A stretch of 20,667 nucleotides of DNA. Origin: JAWWPG01 sp038327385. Its GTDB lineage: Bacteria; Actinomycetota; Actinomycetes; Propionibacteriales; Nocardioidaceae. The notes below the pieces were generated by a model. The model worked only from the letters and a program-made list of their open reading frames with translations, was not told where the DNA came from and did no database searches. Shown here in pieces: positions 14,600 through 20,599 of the stretch (position 1 is the first letter of the stretch; every line of letters starts with the position of its first letter). The DNA lies in assembly GCA_038327385.1 (NCBI GenBank), contig JBBQKY010000023.1, positions 1 through 20,667 of the forward strand. Direction: 5' to 3'. Both the position numbers and the translations under genes were made by a program.

Positions 14600-15560
14600 C
14601 GTCGCCGGGCTCCGCCTCCACCCGGTGACGGCGTCGCTCAGCCGCACCGCGCCAGCCGCTCACCGGCAGGTCGAACTTGGCGACCAGCCGGTCCACGAAG
14701 GGTGCCTGACGCAGCCGGGCCAGCCGAACCGGCCGTTCGCCCTTGGTGACCTCGATGCGGGCACCGGGGGGCAGGTCCAGCGTCCGTCTGCCGTCACACC
14801 AGAGCACCGCACCACCCTGGGTGCTGGCCCGCACCTCGACGGCGAGCAGGGACGTCGGTGCCACCACCATCGGGCGGGCGAACAACGCGTGCGCACTCAG
14901 CGGCACCAGCAGCAGGGCGTCGACCTGCGGCCACACCACCGGACCCCCGGCGCTGAACGCGTAGGCGGTGGAGCCGGTGGGCGTGGCGAAGACCACGCCG
15001 TCGCACCCCCAGCGCGACAGCGGTCTGCCGTCGACCTCCATGACGACCTCCAGCATCCGCTCACGGGCGGCCTTCTCGACGCTCGCCTCGTTCAGCGCCC
15101 ACTGGGTGCTGATGACCGCTCCCTCCCACACCACGTTGACGTCGAGGGTCATGCGCTCCTCGACGACGTACGAGCACGACACCAGTGCGCCGACCGTCGC
15201 CTCCACGTCGTCGCTCTCGGCCTCGGCGAGGAATCCGACGTGGCCGAGGTTGATGCCGACGACCGGGGTGCCGCTCGGGCGAGTGACCTCGGCCGCGCGC
15301 AGGATCGTGCCGTCGCCGCCGATGGCGACGGCGACCTCGCACCCGGCACCCGGATCTTCGCCAGCCGGGATCGCGGCCGAGGGAAAGCCGAGGAAGGCGG
15401 CCTCGGCTTCGATCATCCGCACCGAGATCCCCGCGTCGGTGAGCCGTTTGGTGACCTCGCGGGCGACATCGACACCCGCCGGGCGGCCGGTATGGGTGAT
15501 CAGGAGCACCCTGCGCTCGCGGCCGGCTGCCGGGCTGTTCGGGTCGGGAGCGGTGGTCAC
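14592..15560 (-). CDS. nadK: NAD kinase
   Basis: Phosphorylates NAD to NADP. The 322-residue protein has the GGDGT motif (81-85) with its catalytic Asp, the NE-type segment WALNEASVEKA (about 163-173), and the conserved glycine-rich stretch TPTGSTAYAFSAGGP. The C-terminal beta domain is complete; the last 25 residues are basic and variable. The start GTG at 15560 follows the tlyA stop by 12 nt with AGGA upstream. An N-terminal polar leader of about 16 residues precedes the first strand RRVLLITHTGR. It is the middle gene of tlyA-nadK-recN. Whether it uses ATP or polyphosphate is not visible here. Confidence 0.95.
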   Translation of the reverse strand: MTTAPDPNSPAAGRERRVLLITHTGRPAGVDVAREVTKRLTDAGISVRMIEAEAAFLGFPSAAIPAGEDPGAGCEVAVAIGGDGTILRAAEVTRPSGTPVVGINLGHVGFLAEAESDDVEATVGALVSCSYVVEERMTLDVNVVWEGAVISTQWALNEASVEKAARERMLEVVMEVDGRPLSRWGCDGVVFATPTGSTAYAFSAGGPVVWPQVDALLLVPLSAHALFARPMVVAPTSLLAVEVRASTQGGAVLWCDGRRTLDLPPGARIEVTKGERPVRLARLRQAPFVDRLVAKFDLPVSGWRGAAERRRHRVEAEPGDDA

Positions 15561-15572
15561 CGTCCTAGCCTC

Positions 15573-16409
15573 TCATTGCGGACCCGCAGAAACGGCGGCA
15601 TGGATCGCTGCCGTGTCCACCGGCGGAGCCCCGCGGCGCAGCCAGAGGAAGTACTCGACGTTTCCTGCCGGCCCCGGCAACGGGCTCGCGCAGCAACCGG
15701 CCACCCCGAAGCCGAGGCCGGCCGCGCTCGCTGCCACCGACAGCAGGGCGCCCGCTCTGTCCTCGGCGTCTCGGACGACTCCTCCCTTGCCGAGACGTGC
15801 CCTGCCCACCTCGAACTGCGGTTTCACCATCAGCACGAGGTCGCCGTCGGGACCCGTGATGCGCGTGAGGGCGGGCAGCACCAGAACCAGGGAGATGAAA
15901 GATAGGTCGGCCACCACGAGCTGCGGCTCAGCGGGCAACGCGGCAGAAGTCAGGTCCCGGACGTTCGTACGGTCCAGCACGGTCACGCGTGGATCCGAGC
16001 GGAGCCGCCAGGCGAGCTGGCCGTACCCGACGTCGACCGCCGTCACCGCTGCCACCCCGTGGCGCAACAGCACGTCGGTGAAGCCGCCGGTCGACGCCCC
16101 GGCATCGAGAGCCATCCGTCCGGGCACCCGAAGCCCACGTGGCATGAACGCGGCGAGCGCACCCGCCAGCTTGTGGCCGCCGCGGGACGCGTAGTCGGGT
16201 CCGCTGTCGTCGGGTGCGACGACGACAGCCGCGTCGGTCGTCACACCGGTAGCGGGCTTCGTGGCGGCCGCCCCGGCGACACTGACCCGGCCGGCGGCGA
16301 TCAGCTGACTTGCATGGTCACGGCTGCGGGCAAGCCCGCGCCGCACGAGCTCGACGTCCAGTCGCTGACGACGGGCTATGACGACCTCACGAGGCGGTTG
16401 CCGGGCCAT
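15573..16409 (-). CDS. tlyA: TlyA-family 16S/23S rRNA 2'-O-methyltransferase
   Basis: A 278-residue protein with an N-terminal S4 RNA-binding domain (about 11-70, RLDVELVRRGLARSRDHA) and an FtsJ-like methyltransferase domain. The SAM-binding motif is LDAGASTGGFT (101-111), and the K-D-K-E catalytic set appears as Lys80, Asp168, Lys196 (MVKPQFEVG) and Glu252 (NVEYFLWLR). In mycobacteria TlyA methylates 16S C1409 and 23S C1920 and confers capreomycin sensitivity; one or both targets are likely here. The start is uncertain: the ATG at 16409 lies inside the upstream small gene and has GAGG directly abutting it, while the family N-terminus (xARRxRxDxELVRRG) aligns with an ATA at 16379 that has GAGG at 5 nt. 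Confidence 0.92.
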   Translation of the reverse strand: MARQPPREVVIARRQRLDVELVRRGLARSRDHASQLIAAGRVSVAGAAATKPATGVTTDAAVVVAPDDSGPDYASRGGHKLAGALAAFMPRGLRVPGRMALDAGASTGGFTDVLLRHGVAAVTAVDVGYGQLAWRLRSDPRVTVLDRTNVRDLTSAALPAEPQLVVADLSFISLVLVLPALTRITGPDGDLVLMVKPQFEVGRARLGKGGVVRDAEDRAGALLSVAASAAGLGFGVAGCCASPLPGPAGNVEYFLWLRRGAPPVDTAAIHAAVSAGPQ

Positions 16410-16548
16410 CCTCGGTGTCGAGGACGGCGGCCAGCAGAGCCTGCGCCTCGGTGAACGCCGCGAGCTGGTCCGGCAGGTCGTGCTCGGCCAGCTCGTCGAG
16501 CCGGCTTACCGCCGCCTCGATGCGTTCGTGGGCGCTGGTCTGGGTCAT
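16387..16548 (-). CDS. Small acidic conserved-position protein between HAD phosphatase and TlyA
   Basis: A 53-residue acidic, helical protein without a recognised domain. It has a pattern of leucines and acidic residues (RIEAAVSRLDELAEHDLP, then AAFTEAQALLAAVLDTED) suggesting a short helical hairpin or coiled coil. A small gene is also found at this place in M. tuberculosis (Rv1693), so it is likely real and conserved by position; I cannot confirm sequence homology. The ATG at 16548 has an excellent AGAGGAG site 6 nt upstream. An upstream in-frame ATG (16587) would add residues encoded by a 15-bp tandem duplication and is less likely. The 3' end runs into the tlyA start region. Function unknown. 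Confidence 0.7.
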   Translation of the reverse strand: MTQTSAHERIEAAVSRLDELAEHDLPDQLAAFTEAQALLAAVLDTEDGPATAS

Positions 16549-16562
16549 CGCCGACTCCTCTC

Positions 16563-16593
16563 CGCTTGCCATCCGCTCGCTTGCCATCCGCTC
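16563..16593. repeat. 15-bp perfect tandem duplication
   Basis: CGCTTGCCATCCGCT occurs twice in direct succession (16563-16577 and 16578-16592), with one more matching base. The unit length is five codons, so on the minus strand it repeats an in-frame ATG-containing segment just upstream of the small gene before tlyA. It looks like a recent slippage event. Confidence 0.9.
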
Positions 16594-16594
16594 C

Positions 16595-16628
16595 GTGCCG
16601 CGCGGTGTCCAAGTCTCCCACGCGGCAC
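16595..16628 (-). other. GC-rich inverted repeat after the HAD phosphatase gene
   Basis: GTGCCGCG (16595-16602) and CGCGGCAC (16621-16628) form a perfect 8-bp inverted repeat with an 18-nt loop, just downstream of the HAD stop. No T-run follows on the minus strand, so it may be a processing or stabilising stem rather than a terminator. Confidence 0.35.
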
Positions 16629-16635
16629 CGGTCGG

Positions 16636-17691
16636 CTAGCTGATTTCGAGTGCCTCGACGGCGCCCGACACGTCGAGCGTAGCCGGACTCGGCTCAGCAC
16701 CCTGGCCGTCGTGCCAGCTCCAGGCGGCCGCGACAACCGCCCGCAGGCCGGCATCACGGTCGCTCCCCCTCCGGTCGACGACGAGTGACGTCGCCGAAGC
16801 CGTCACGGACCAGCCGTCCAGGTGCCAGGAGGCGCCTTGCCGGTCGGGAGGCTCGTGCGAGGTCAGCAGGCCGGCGAGGGTCCACGCGACGTACGACGGC
16901 CGTCGACCCGGCTGCGCCGAGCACAGCGCCGTCAGATCGGTGACCCCGGTCATCACGAGCAGCGAGTCAGCGCCGCAGGTGCGAGCGCCTTCGATGTCAG
17001 TGTCGAGTCGGTCCCCCACGACGAGCGGGTGTTGGGCGCCGGTCCGTCGTACCGTCTCGTCGAACAGCGGGCGGTACGGCTTGCCGGCGACCACGTCAGG
17101 GCGTCGTCCGCCGGCCGCCGCGACGGCGGCGACCAGCGTGCCGTTGCCGGGGGCGATGCCCTCGGCGGTCGGCACCGTCATGTCGAGGTTCGTCGCAACC
17201 CACGGCAGGCCTGCCGCCACCAGGTAGGCGGCCTGCGCCAGCCCGCGCCAGCCGACGTCGGGATGGAATCCCTGGACGACCGCGACCGGCTCGTCGTCGG
17301 CTGTGCTCACGGCGCGGAGACCCACGTCGCCCAGCACGGCAGTGATCCCCTCACCCCCGACCACGAAGACGGGCACCCCGGTGCCCACCAGCCCAACCAG
17401 CTCGCGGGCGGCTGCCTGGGCGGACGTGACGACATCACTCGCCTCGGCATCCACCCCGATGTCACGAAGATGGCGAGCGACCGCGTCCGGCGTCCGCGCC
17501 GCGTTGTTGGTGACGTACGCAGCCGTCATGCCCGCGGCGTGAACCTGCCGCAAGATCGCGGGCACCCGCGGGATCGCGTTCTTCCCGAGATAGACGACGC
17601 CGTCGAGGTCGAGCATCGCGCAGTCGTAGGCCGAGCAGAGCGGCTGGCGCGAGCGTTGCAGAGTGACCGGTTCAGCCGGCGGGTCCGTCAC
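16636..17691 (-). CDS. HAD-superfamily sugar/glycerol phosphatase (NagD/PGP type), likely glycerol-3-phosphate phosphatase
   Basis: A 351-residue HAD hydrolase of the NagD/phosphoglycolate phosphatase group. Motif I is DLDGVVY (nucleophile Asp28, Asp30), motif II VTNNA (60-64), motif III Lys204 in AGKPYRP, and motif IV VGDRLDTDIEGA (225-236). The cap lies between motifs II and III. It occupies the place of M. tuberculosis Rv1692, a glycerol-3-phosphate phosphatase that recycles phospholipid head groups; I infer the same substrate. Residues about 285-351 form an extra C-terminal domain (GASWHLDGWSVTASA and on) beyond the HAD core, also reported for Rv1692. GTG at 17691 has GAGGTGA upstream with 6-nt spacing. 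Transcribed divergently from DUF1015 across a 50-bp gap. Confidence 0.87.
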   Translation of the reverse strand: MTDPPAEPVTLQRSRQPLCSAYDCAMLDLDGVVYLGKNAIPRVPAILRQVHAAGMTAAYVTNNAARTPDAVARHLRDIGVDAEASDVVTSAQAAARELVGLVGTGVPVFVVGGEGITAVLGDVGLRAVSTADDEPVAVVQGFHPDVGWRGLAQAAYLVAAGLPWVATNLDMTVPTAEGIAPGNGTLVAAVAAAGGRRPDVVAGKPYRPLFDETVRRTGAQHPLVVGDRLDTDIEGARTCGADSLLVMTGVTDLTALCSAQPGRRPSYVAWTLAGLLTSHEPPDRQGASWHLDGWSVTASATSLVVDRRGSDRDAGLRAVVAAAWSWHDGQGAEPSPATLDVSGAVEALEIS

Positions 17692-17730
17692 GTCGTCTCA
17701 CCTCATCTCTCGTCGAGCGCTCCACCGCCG

Positions 17731-17736
17731 TACGAT
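17731..17736 (+). promoter_or_regulatory. -10 element for a leaderless DUF1015 transcript
   Basis: TACGAT fits the actinobacterial -10 consensus TANNNT and ends 5 nt before the GTG start at 17742, so the first base of the start codon sits where transcription should begin. No ribosome binding site precedes the GTG. Together this suggests a leaderless mRNA. No clear -35 is seen. Confidence 0.5.
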
Positions 17737-17741
17737 GCACC

Positions 17742-18980
17742 GTGCCCGCACCCCACACCACCGCCCGGGCGAGCCTGTCGCTACGGCCCTTCCGGGCGAT
17801 GCGGTTCAACCCGGCGGTCGTCGACGACGTCGGTGAGGCGACCTGCCCACCGTACGACGTCATGGACCGCGCCATGATCGAGTCCCTCCTGCAGTCCCAT
17901 CCCCGCAACATCGTCCGACTGGTGCTTCCCCGGCTCGTCCACGAGCCGCTGGGCTCGGACGACCCGTACGTGACAGCGGCCAGGCGTCTCGCCCGGTGGC
18001 GCGCCCAGACGGTCTTCGTGACCGAGCGTGAGCCCGGACTCTATGTCTACGAGTACGGCGACGCTACTCACCGGGTCTGCGGTCTCATCGGAGCGCTGCA
18101 GCTTCCGGAGAGCTCAGAGCGGGTCGTGCTCCCTCACGAGGACGTCATCCCGGCGATCGTGGCAGACCGGCTGGCGATGGTCGTGGCGGCGCCGGCGAAC
18201 CTCGAACCGATCCTGCTGGTCTACGACGGGGATCCGGCGGCCAGCGAGGCCGTCGAGCTTGCCCGGGACACGGTGCCGCTCGTGGACGTCGTGGCGGGCG
18301 ACGGCAGCTCCCACCGGGTCTGGCCGGTCACCGACGCCGCCACACTGGAGACGATCCACAGGGGCCTCCAACCCCACCAGGCTCTCATCGCGGACGGCCA
18401 CCACCGCTATGCCATGTACCACCAGCTGCAGCGCCGGTACCGGGCGGCGGGGCAAGGGGCCGGCCCCTGGGACCAGGGGCTGGCGTTGCTGGTCGACCAG
18501 TCGCGGTACCCGCTTCGCCTCGAGGCGATCCACCGCAGCATCGCCGAAGTGGCTCTCGCGGCGCTGTCCATGCCCGCTGGATTCGACGCTGGGGACATCG
18601 TGGCACTGCGAGGGAGCCCGCCACGGCCCCCTCGCAGCCTGGGTGAGATCGTGCTGACCAACGGAGCTGTCGAGCGCACCGTGCGCCTGCCGAGGCCCGA
18701 CGGCGAGTCGGTGACGGACGTCGAGCTGCTACATGAGCGACTGCTTCCCGCGTGGTCGGTCACCGAGGACCGCATCGGCTACCACCACAGCGTCGCCCAG
18801 ACGGTTGAGGCCGCTCATCGCGACGACGGGGTGGCCGTCCTGCTGCACCCGACGACGGTCCAGCAGGTCATGAGCGTGGCGCGAGCGGCCAAGGTGATGC
18901 CACGCAAGTCGACGTCGTTCGGCCCGAAACCGAGGACGGGTCTGGTGATGCGCGTCTTCGAGGACGAGGTGTCGGCGTGA
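17742..18980 (+). CDS. DUF1015 family protein
   Basis: A 412-residue protein of the DUF1015 family, whose biochemical role is not established. The conserved family features are present: a start-proximal FRAMRFNP segment, CPPYDV (35-40), LPHEDV (130-135) and the strongest signature IADGHHRYAMY (216-226), with a charged cluster suggestive of a metal or phosphate site. No signal peptide or membrane span. This is the only plus-strand gene in the window. It is divergent from the HAD phosphatase and convergent with the SSB-like gene, with only 3 nt between the two stop codons. The start GTG at 17742 lacks a ribosome binding site and is probably leaderless. From memory, M. tuberculosis does not carry it at this locus. 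Confidence 0.88.
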   Translation: MPAPHTTARASLSLRPFRAMRFNPAVVDDVGEATCPPYDVMDRAMIESLLQSHPRNIVRLVLPRLVHEPLGSDDPYVTAARRLARWRAQTVFVTEREPGLYVYEYGDATHRVCGLIGALQLPESSERVVLPHEDVIPAIVADRLAMVVAAPANLEPILLVYDGDPAASEAVELARDTVPLVDVVAGDGSSHRVWPVTDAATLETIHRGLQPHQALIADGHHRYAMYHQLQRRYRAAGQGAGPWDQGLALLVDQSRYPLRLEAIHRSIAEVALAALSMPAGFDAGDIVALRGSPPRPPRSLGEIVLTNGAVERTVRLPRPDGESVTDVELLHERLLPAWSVTEDRIGYHHSVAQTVEAAHRDDGVAVLLHPTTVQQVMSVARAAKVMPRKSTSFGPKPRTGLVMRVFEDEVSA

Positions 18981-18983
18981 GGC

Positions 18984-19415
18984 TCAGCTCGGCACGGACC
19001 CTCCCGGTGAAGAGGGCGGCGTTTTCGGTCTCCCGGCGGTGCTCAGGCGCCTGGCCCGGGTCACCTCGACCTCGACCCGGCTCACCAGGCCATGGTCGCC
19101 GCGGTAGAAGCGCCGCCTGATGGCTCCTTCCACGTAGACGCCGTCGCCGGGCTGCCAGCGCCGGATGGACCGCTGGACGCGCGCAGTCCAGGCCACGCAG
19201 TCGATCGCGTCCACCCGCTGCTTCGACCTGCCTCCCCCTGAGCGTCCGCTGCCCGGTGCATCGCGATCCACCACGACTCGCGTCATCACGAGCATGTCGC
19301 CGCTCGGCAGTGTGCGCTCGTCGGGGACGGTCGACACGCGGCCGCACAGGACAACGACGTTGCGAGCGGCACCGATGTCCGACGGGCCGTCTGCTGGGTT
19401 GACGCCTGGCGTCAC
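18984..19415 (-). CDS. SSB-like single-stranded DNA-binding (OB-fold) protein
   Basis: A 143-residue protein of the single-stranded DNA-binding family. The OB fold runs from about residue 18 to 125: NVVVLCGRVSTVPDERTLPSG, then VDAIDCVAWTARVQRSIRRW, then GDGVYVEGAIRRRFY, matching the order of SSB strands (G-x-V, F-x-C-x-x-W, KG-x-x-V-x-V-E-G). It is shorter than housekeeping SSB and ends in a Ser/Pro/Gly tail without the acidic DDxPF tip that recruits partner proteins. It is therefore probably an accessory paralogue (SsbB-like), not the replication SSB. GTG at 19415 is preferred: GGAGG lies 8 nt upstream, whereas GTG at 19424 directly touches that site. The upstream 144-bp gap carries DnaA-box-like sites and a small ORF. 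Confidence 0.82.
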   Translation of the reverse strand: MTPGVNPADGPSDIGAARNVVVLCGRVSTVPDERTLPSGDMLVMTRVVVDRDAPGSGRSGGGRSKQRVDAIDCVAWTARVQRSIRRWQPGDGVYVEGAIRRRFYRGDHGLVSRVEVEVTRARRLSTAGRPKTPPSSPGGSVPS

Positions 19416-19420
19416 GAGCC

Positions 19421-19531
19421 TCACCTCCGCTGACCATCCTCGGTGCCGCGGCTCTCGGTGACGATCCAGACCACGCGGTCCTGTGGACGGTGCCGGCTGC
19501 TGGCTGCCGCTGTGGACGGAACCCGGTCCAC
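19421..19531 (-). CDS. Candidate 36-residue ORF upstream of the SSB-like gene
   Basis: A GTG at 19531 opens 36 codons ending in TGA at 19423-19421. The stop sits inside the ribosome binding site of the SSB-like gene, five nt before its start, a layout that often marks coupled genes. Third positions are largely G/C, as in true genes here. The end of the peptide (DRVVWIVTESRGTEDGQRR) looks protein-like, but the first half is poor in structure. There is no ribosome binding site before the GTG, and I recognise no family. A shorter form from GTG at 19474 is possible. It could equally be chance in GC-rich DNA or an upstream leader peptide. Confidence 0.3.
   Translation of the reverse strand: MDRVPSTAAASSRHRPQDRVVWIVTESRGTEDGQRR
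19482..19519 (-). promoter_or_regulatory. Two DnaA-box-like nonamers before the SSB-like gene
   Basis: CCGTCCACA occurs twice on the minus strand (19490-19482 and 19519-19511), 29 bp apart and in the same orientation. It fits the Streptomyces DnaA-box consensus (T/C)(T/C)(G/A/C)TCCACA, as known from the literature. The motif is GC-rich, so chance occurrence is possible. CCACGCGG also flanks the pair (19471-19478 and 19529-19536). Confidence 0.35.
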
Positions 19532-19559
19532 GCGGGTCGACGAGGCGGCGGCGCCCCGG

Positions 19560-20465
19560 TCAGCCCGGCAGCTGCTGGTCGAGCTCGATCACTCGCTCGG
19601 CGGCGTCGGTCACGTCGAAGACGTCGACCCCGGCGGCCCGCTCGAACCATTCCCGGGCCAGGTCGCGTTGTCCGTCGGCGAGCAGCGCCTCGGCGTAGGC
19701 GTACCGCAACCGGGGGGACCAGTCGGCCCGGGTCCGGGACCGCAGCTCCCGTCCCTCGAGCGTGCGAACCGCGGCTCCCGTCTCGCCCAGGTCACGCCGC
19801 GCCCCCGACTCGACGATGCGCATCTCTATCTGTCCGCTCTCGTCGAGGGTCTCCACGACCGGGTCCTTCGCCATCGAGAGGGCTCGCTCCGGGCGCCCCA
19901 GCGCGCGCTCGCAGTCTGCCATCATCGGCAGGTACAGAGCGGAGCCACTGAGCCGCCGCCCCGCCTTCAGCTCGGAGAGCGCGTCCTTGAACCGTCCGGC
20001 GGCGTAGGCAGCTTCCCCGCTTGCCTCCCGCACGATGGCCACCCGCGCCGCGCGGGCGCGAGCCGCGACGGTGTGCTCGTAGGCCAGCTCCGGGTCGGAC
20101 TCCAGCAGCCGACCCGCCGCGACCAGGTGCCGCGCTACCCGCAGGGCAAGCTTCTCCGGCAGTGACTTCAGCTGGTTCGAGACCAACCGGTCAAGCTCCT
20201 TGCCCGTGATGTCGTCGGGGATGGGCGGTCCATCGTAGCGTCGCTGCACCTCGGTGCGCTCGGCAGCCGGAAGGTCGTCTCGGCGCCACCCACCTGCGGT
20301 ACTGCGGGGTCGAGCAGCGCCCTGGTCACCTCGTTGCCGGGGCGGCGGTGGACCTGATCGCCGCCCACCGGAGGTCCTGCCGACGACCGACTTTCCGCCC
20401 GACGACCTACCGCGGGACGCTCCTCCGCCCGACGACCTGCCGCCGGACCGCCCGCTGTCGGACAT
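19560..20465 (-). CDS. TPR-like protein with RG/SG-rich N-terminal tail
   Basis: A 301-residue protein. Residues 1-45 are almost only Gly, Ser and Arg (GRSGGRSSGGG, SRGRSSGGK), a basic disordered tail resembling RGG boxes. After a Pro/Arg linker, residues about 85-295 are helical repeats of TPR type (e.g. ASGEAAYAAGRFKDALSELK at about 148-167; LRYAYAEALLADGQRDLARE at 253-272). It occupies the place of M. tuberculosis Rv1691, a TPR-type protein of unknown role. ATG at 20465 is chosen because GAGGGG lies 8 nt upstream; the frame stays open to 20627 but covers repeats and the leader. It lies directly downstream of an rRNA operon terminator. A scaffold or RNA-linked role is a guess. Confidence 0.8.
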   Translation of the reverse strand: MSDSGRSGGRSSGGGASRGRSSGGKSVVGRTSGGRRSGPPPPRQRGDQGAARPRSTAGGWRRDDLPAAERTEVQRRYDGPPIPDDITGKELDRLVSNQLKSLPEKLALRVARHLVAAGRLLESDPELAYEHTVAARARAARVAIVREASGEAAYAAGRFKDALSELKAGRRLSGSALYLPMMADCERALGRPERALSMAKDPVVETLDESGQIEMRIVESGARRDLGETGAAVRTLEGRELRSRTRADWSPRLRYAYAEALLADGQRDLAREWFERAAGVDVFDVTDAAERVIELDQQLPG

Positions 20466-20480
20466 CAGCTGCGCCCCTCT

Positions 20481-20520
20481 GCTCTTCGGGAAGTGCTCTC
20501 GGGAAGTGCTCTTCGGAAGT
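20481..20520. repeat. Three imperfect tandem repeats in the TPR gene leader
   Basis: GCTCTTCGGGAAGT (20481-20494), GCTCTCGGGAAGT (20495-20507) and GCTCTTCGGAAGT (20508-20520) follow each other directly. Copies 1 and 3 are short dyads (CTTC/GAAG). They lie 16-55 nt before the TPR gene ATG, between it and the rRNA terminator. They could be operator sites or slippage products. Confidence 0.75.
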
Positions 20521-20562
20521 GTCGCCCGGCAATCGACACCACACGGTGCGGCCACACAACGA

Positions 20563-20592
20563 AGTACGGGCCGCCCGCAGGCGGCCCGTACT
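20563..20592 (-). terminator. rRNA operon terminator downstream of 5S
   Basis: A perfect 13-bp stem (AGTACGGGCCGCC against GGCGGCCCGTACT) with a 4-nt loop starts eight nt after the 5S 3' end and is followed by TTCGTTGT on the minus strand. The T-run is modest, but the stem is the strongest in the window. It should end the rRNA operon before the TPR gene. Confidence 0.85.
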
Positions 20593-20599
20593 GGAAGGA

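Noticed and set aside
12860..15905. Two long plus-strand open frames (476 and 556 codons)
   Set aside because: Both lie opposite recN, nadK and tlyA, whose motifs are intact; the plus-strand translations show no domain.
18978..18986. Bidirectional terminator between the convergent DUF1015 and SSB-like genes
   Set aside because: Only 3 nt separate the stop codons and no hairpin with a T-run is visible there.
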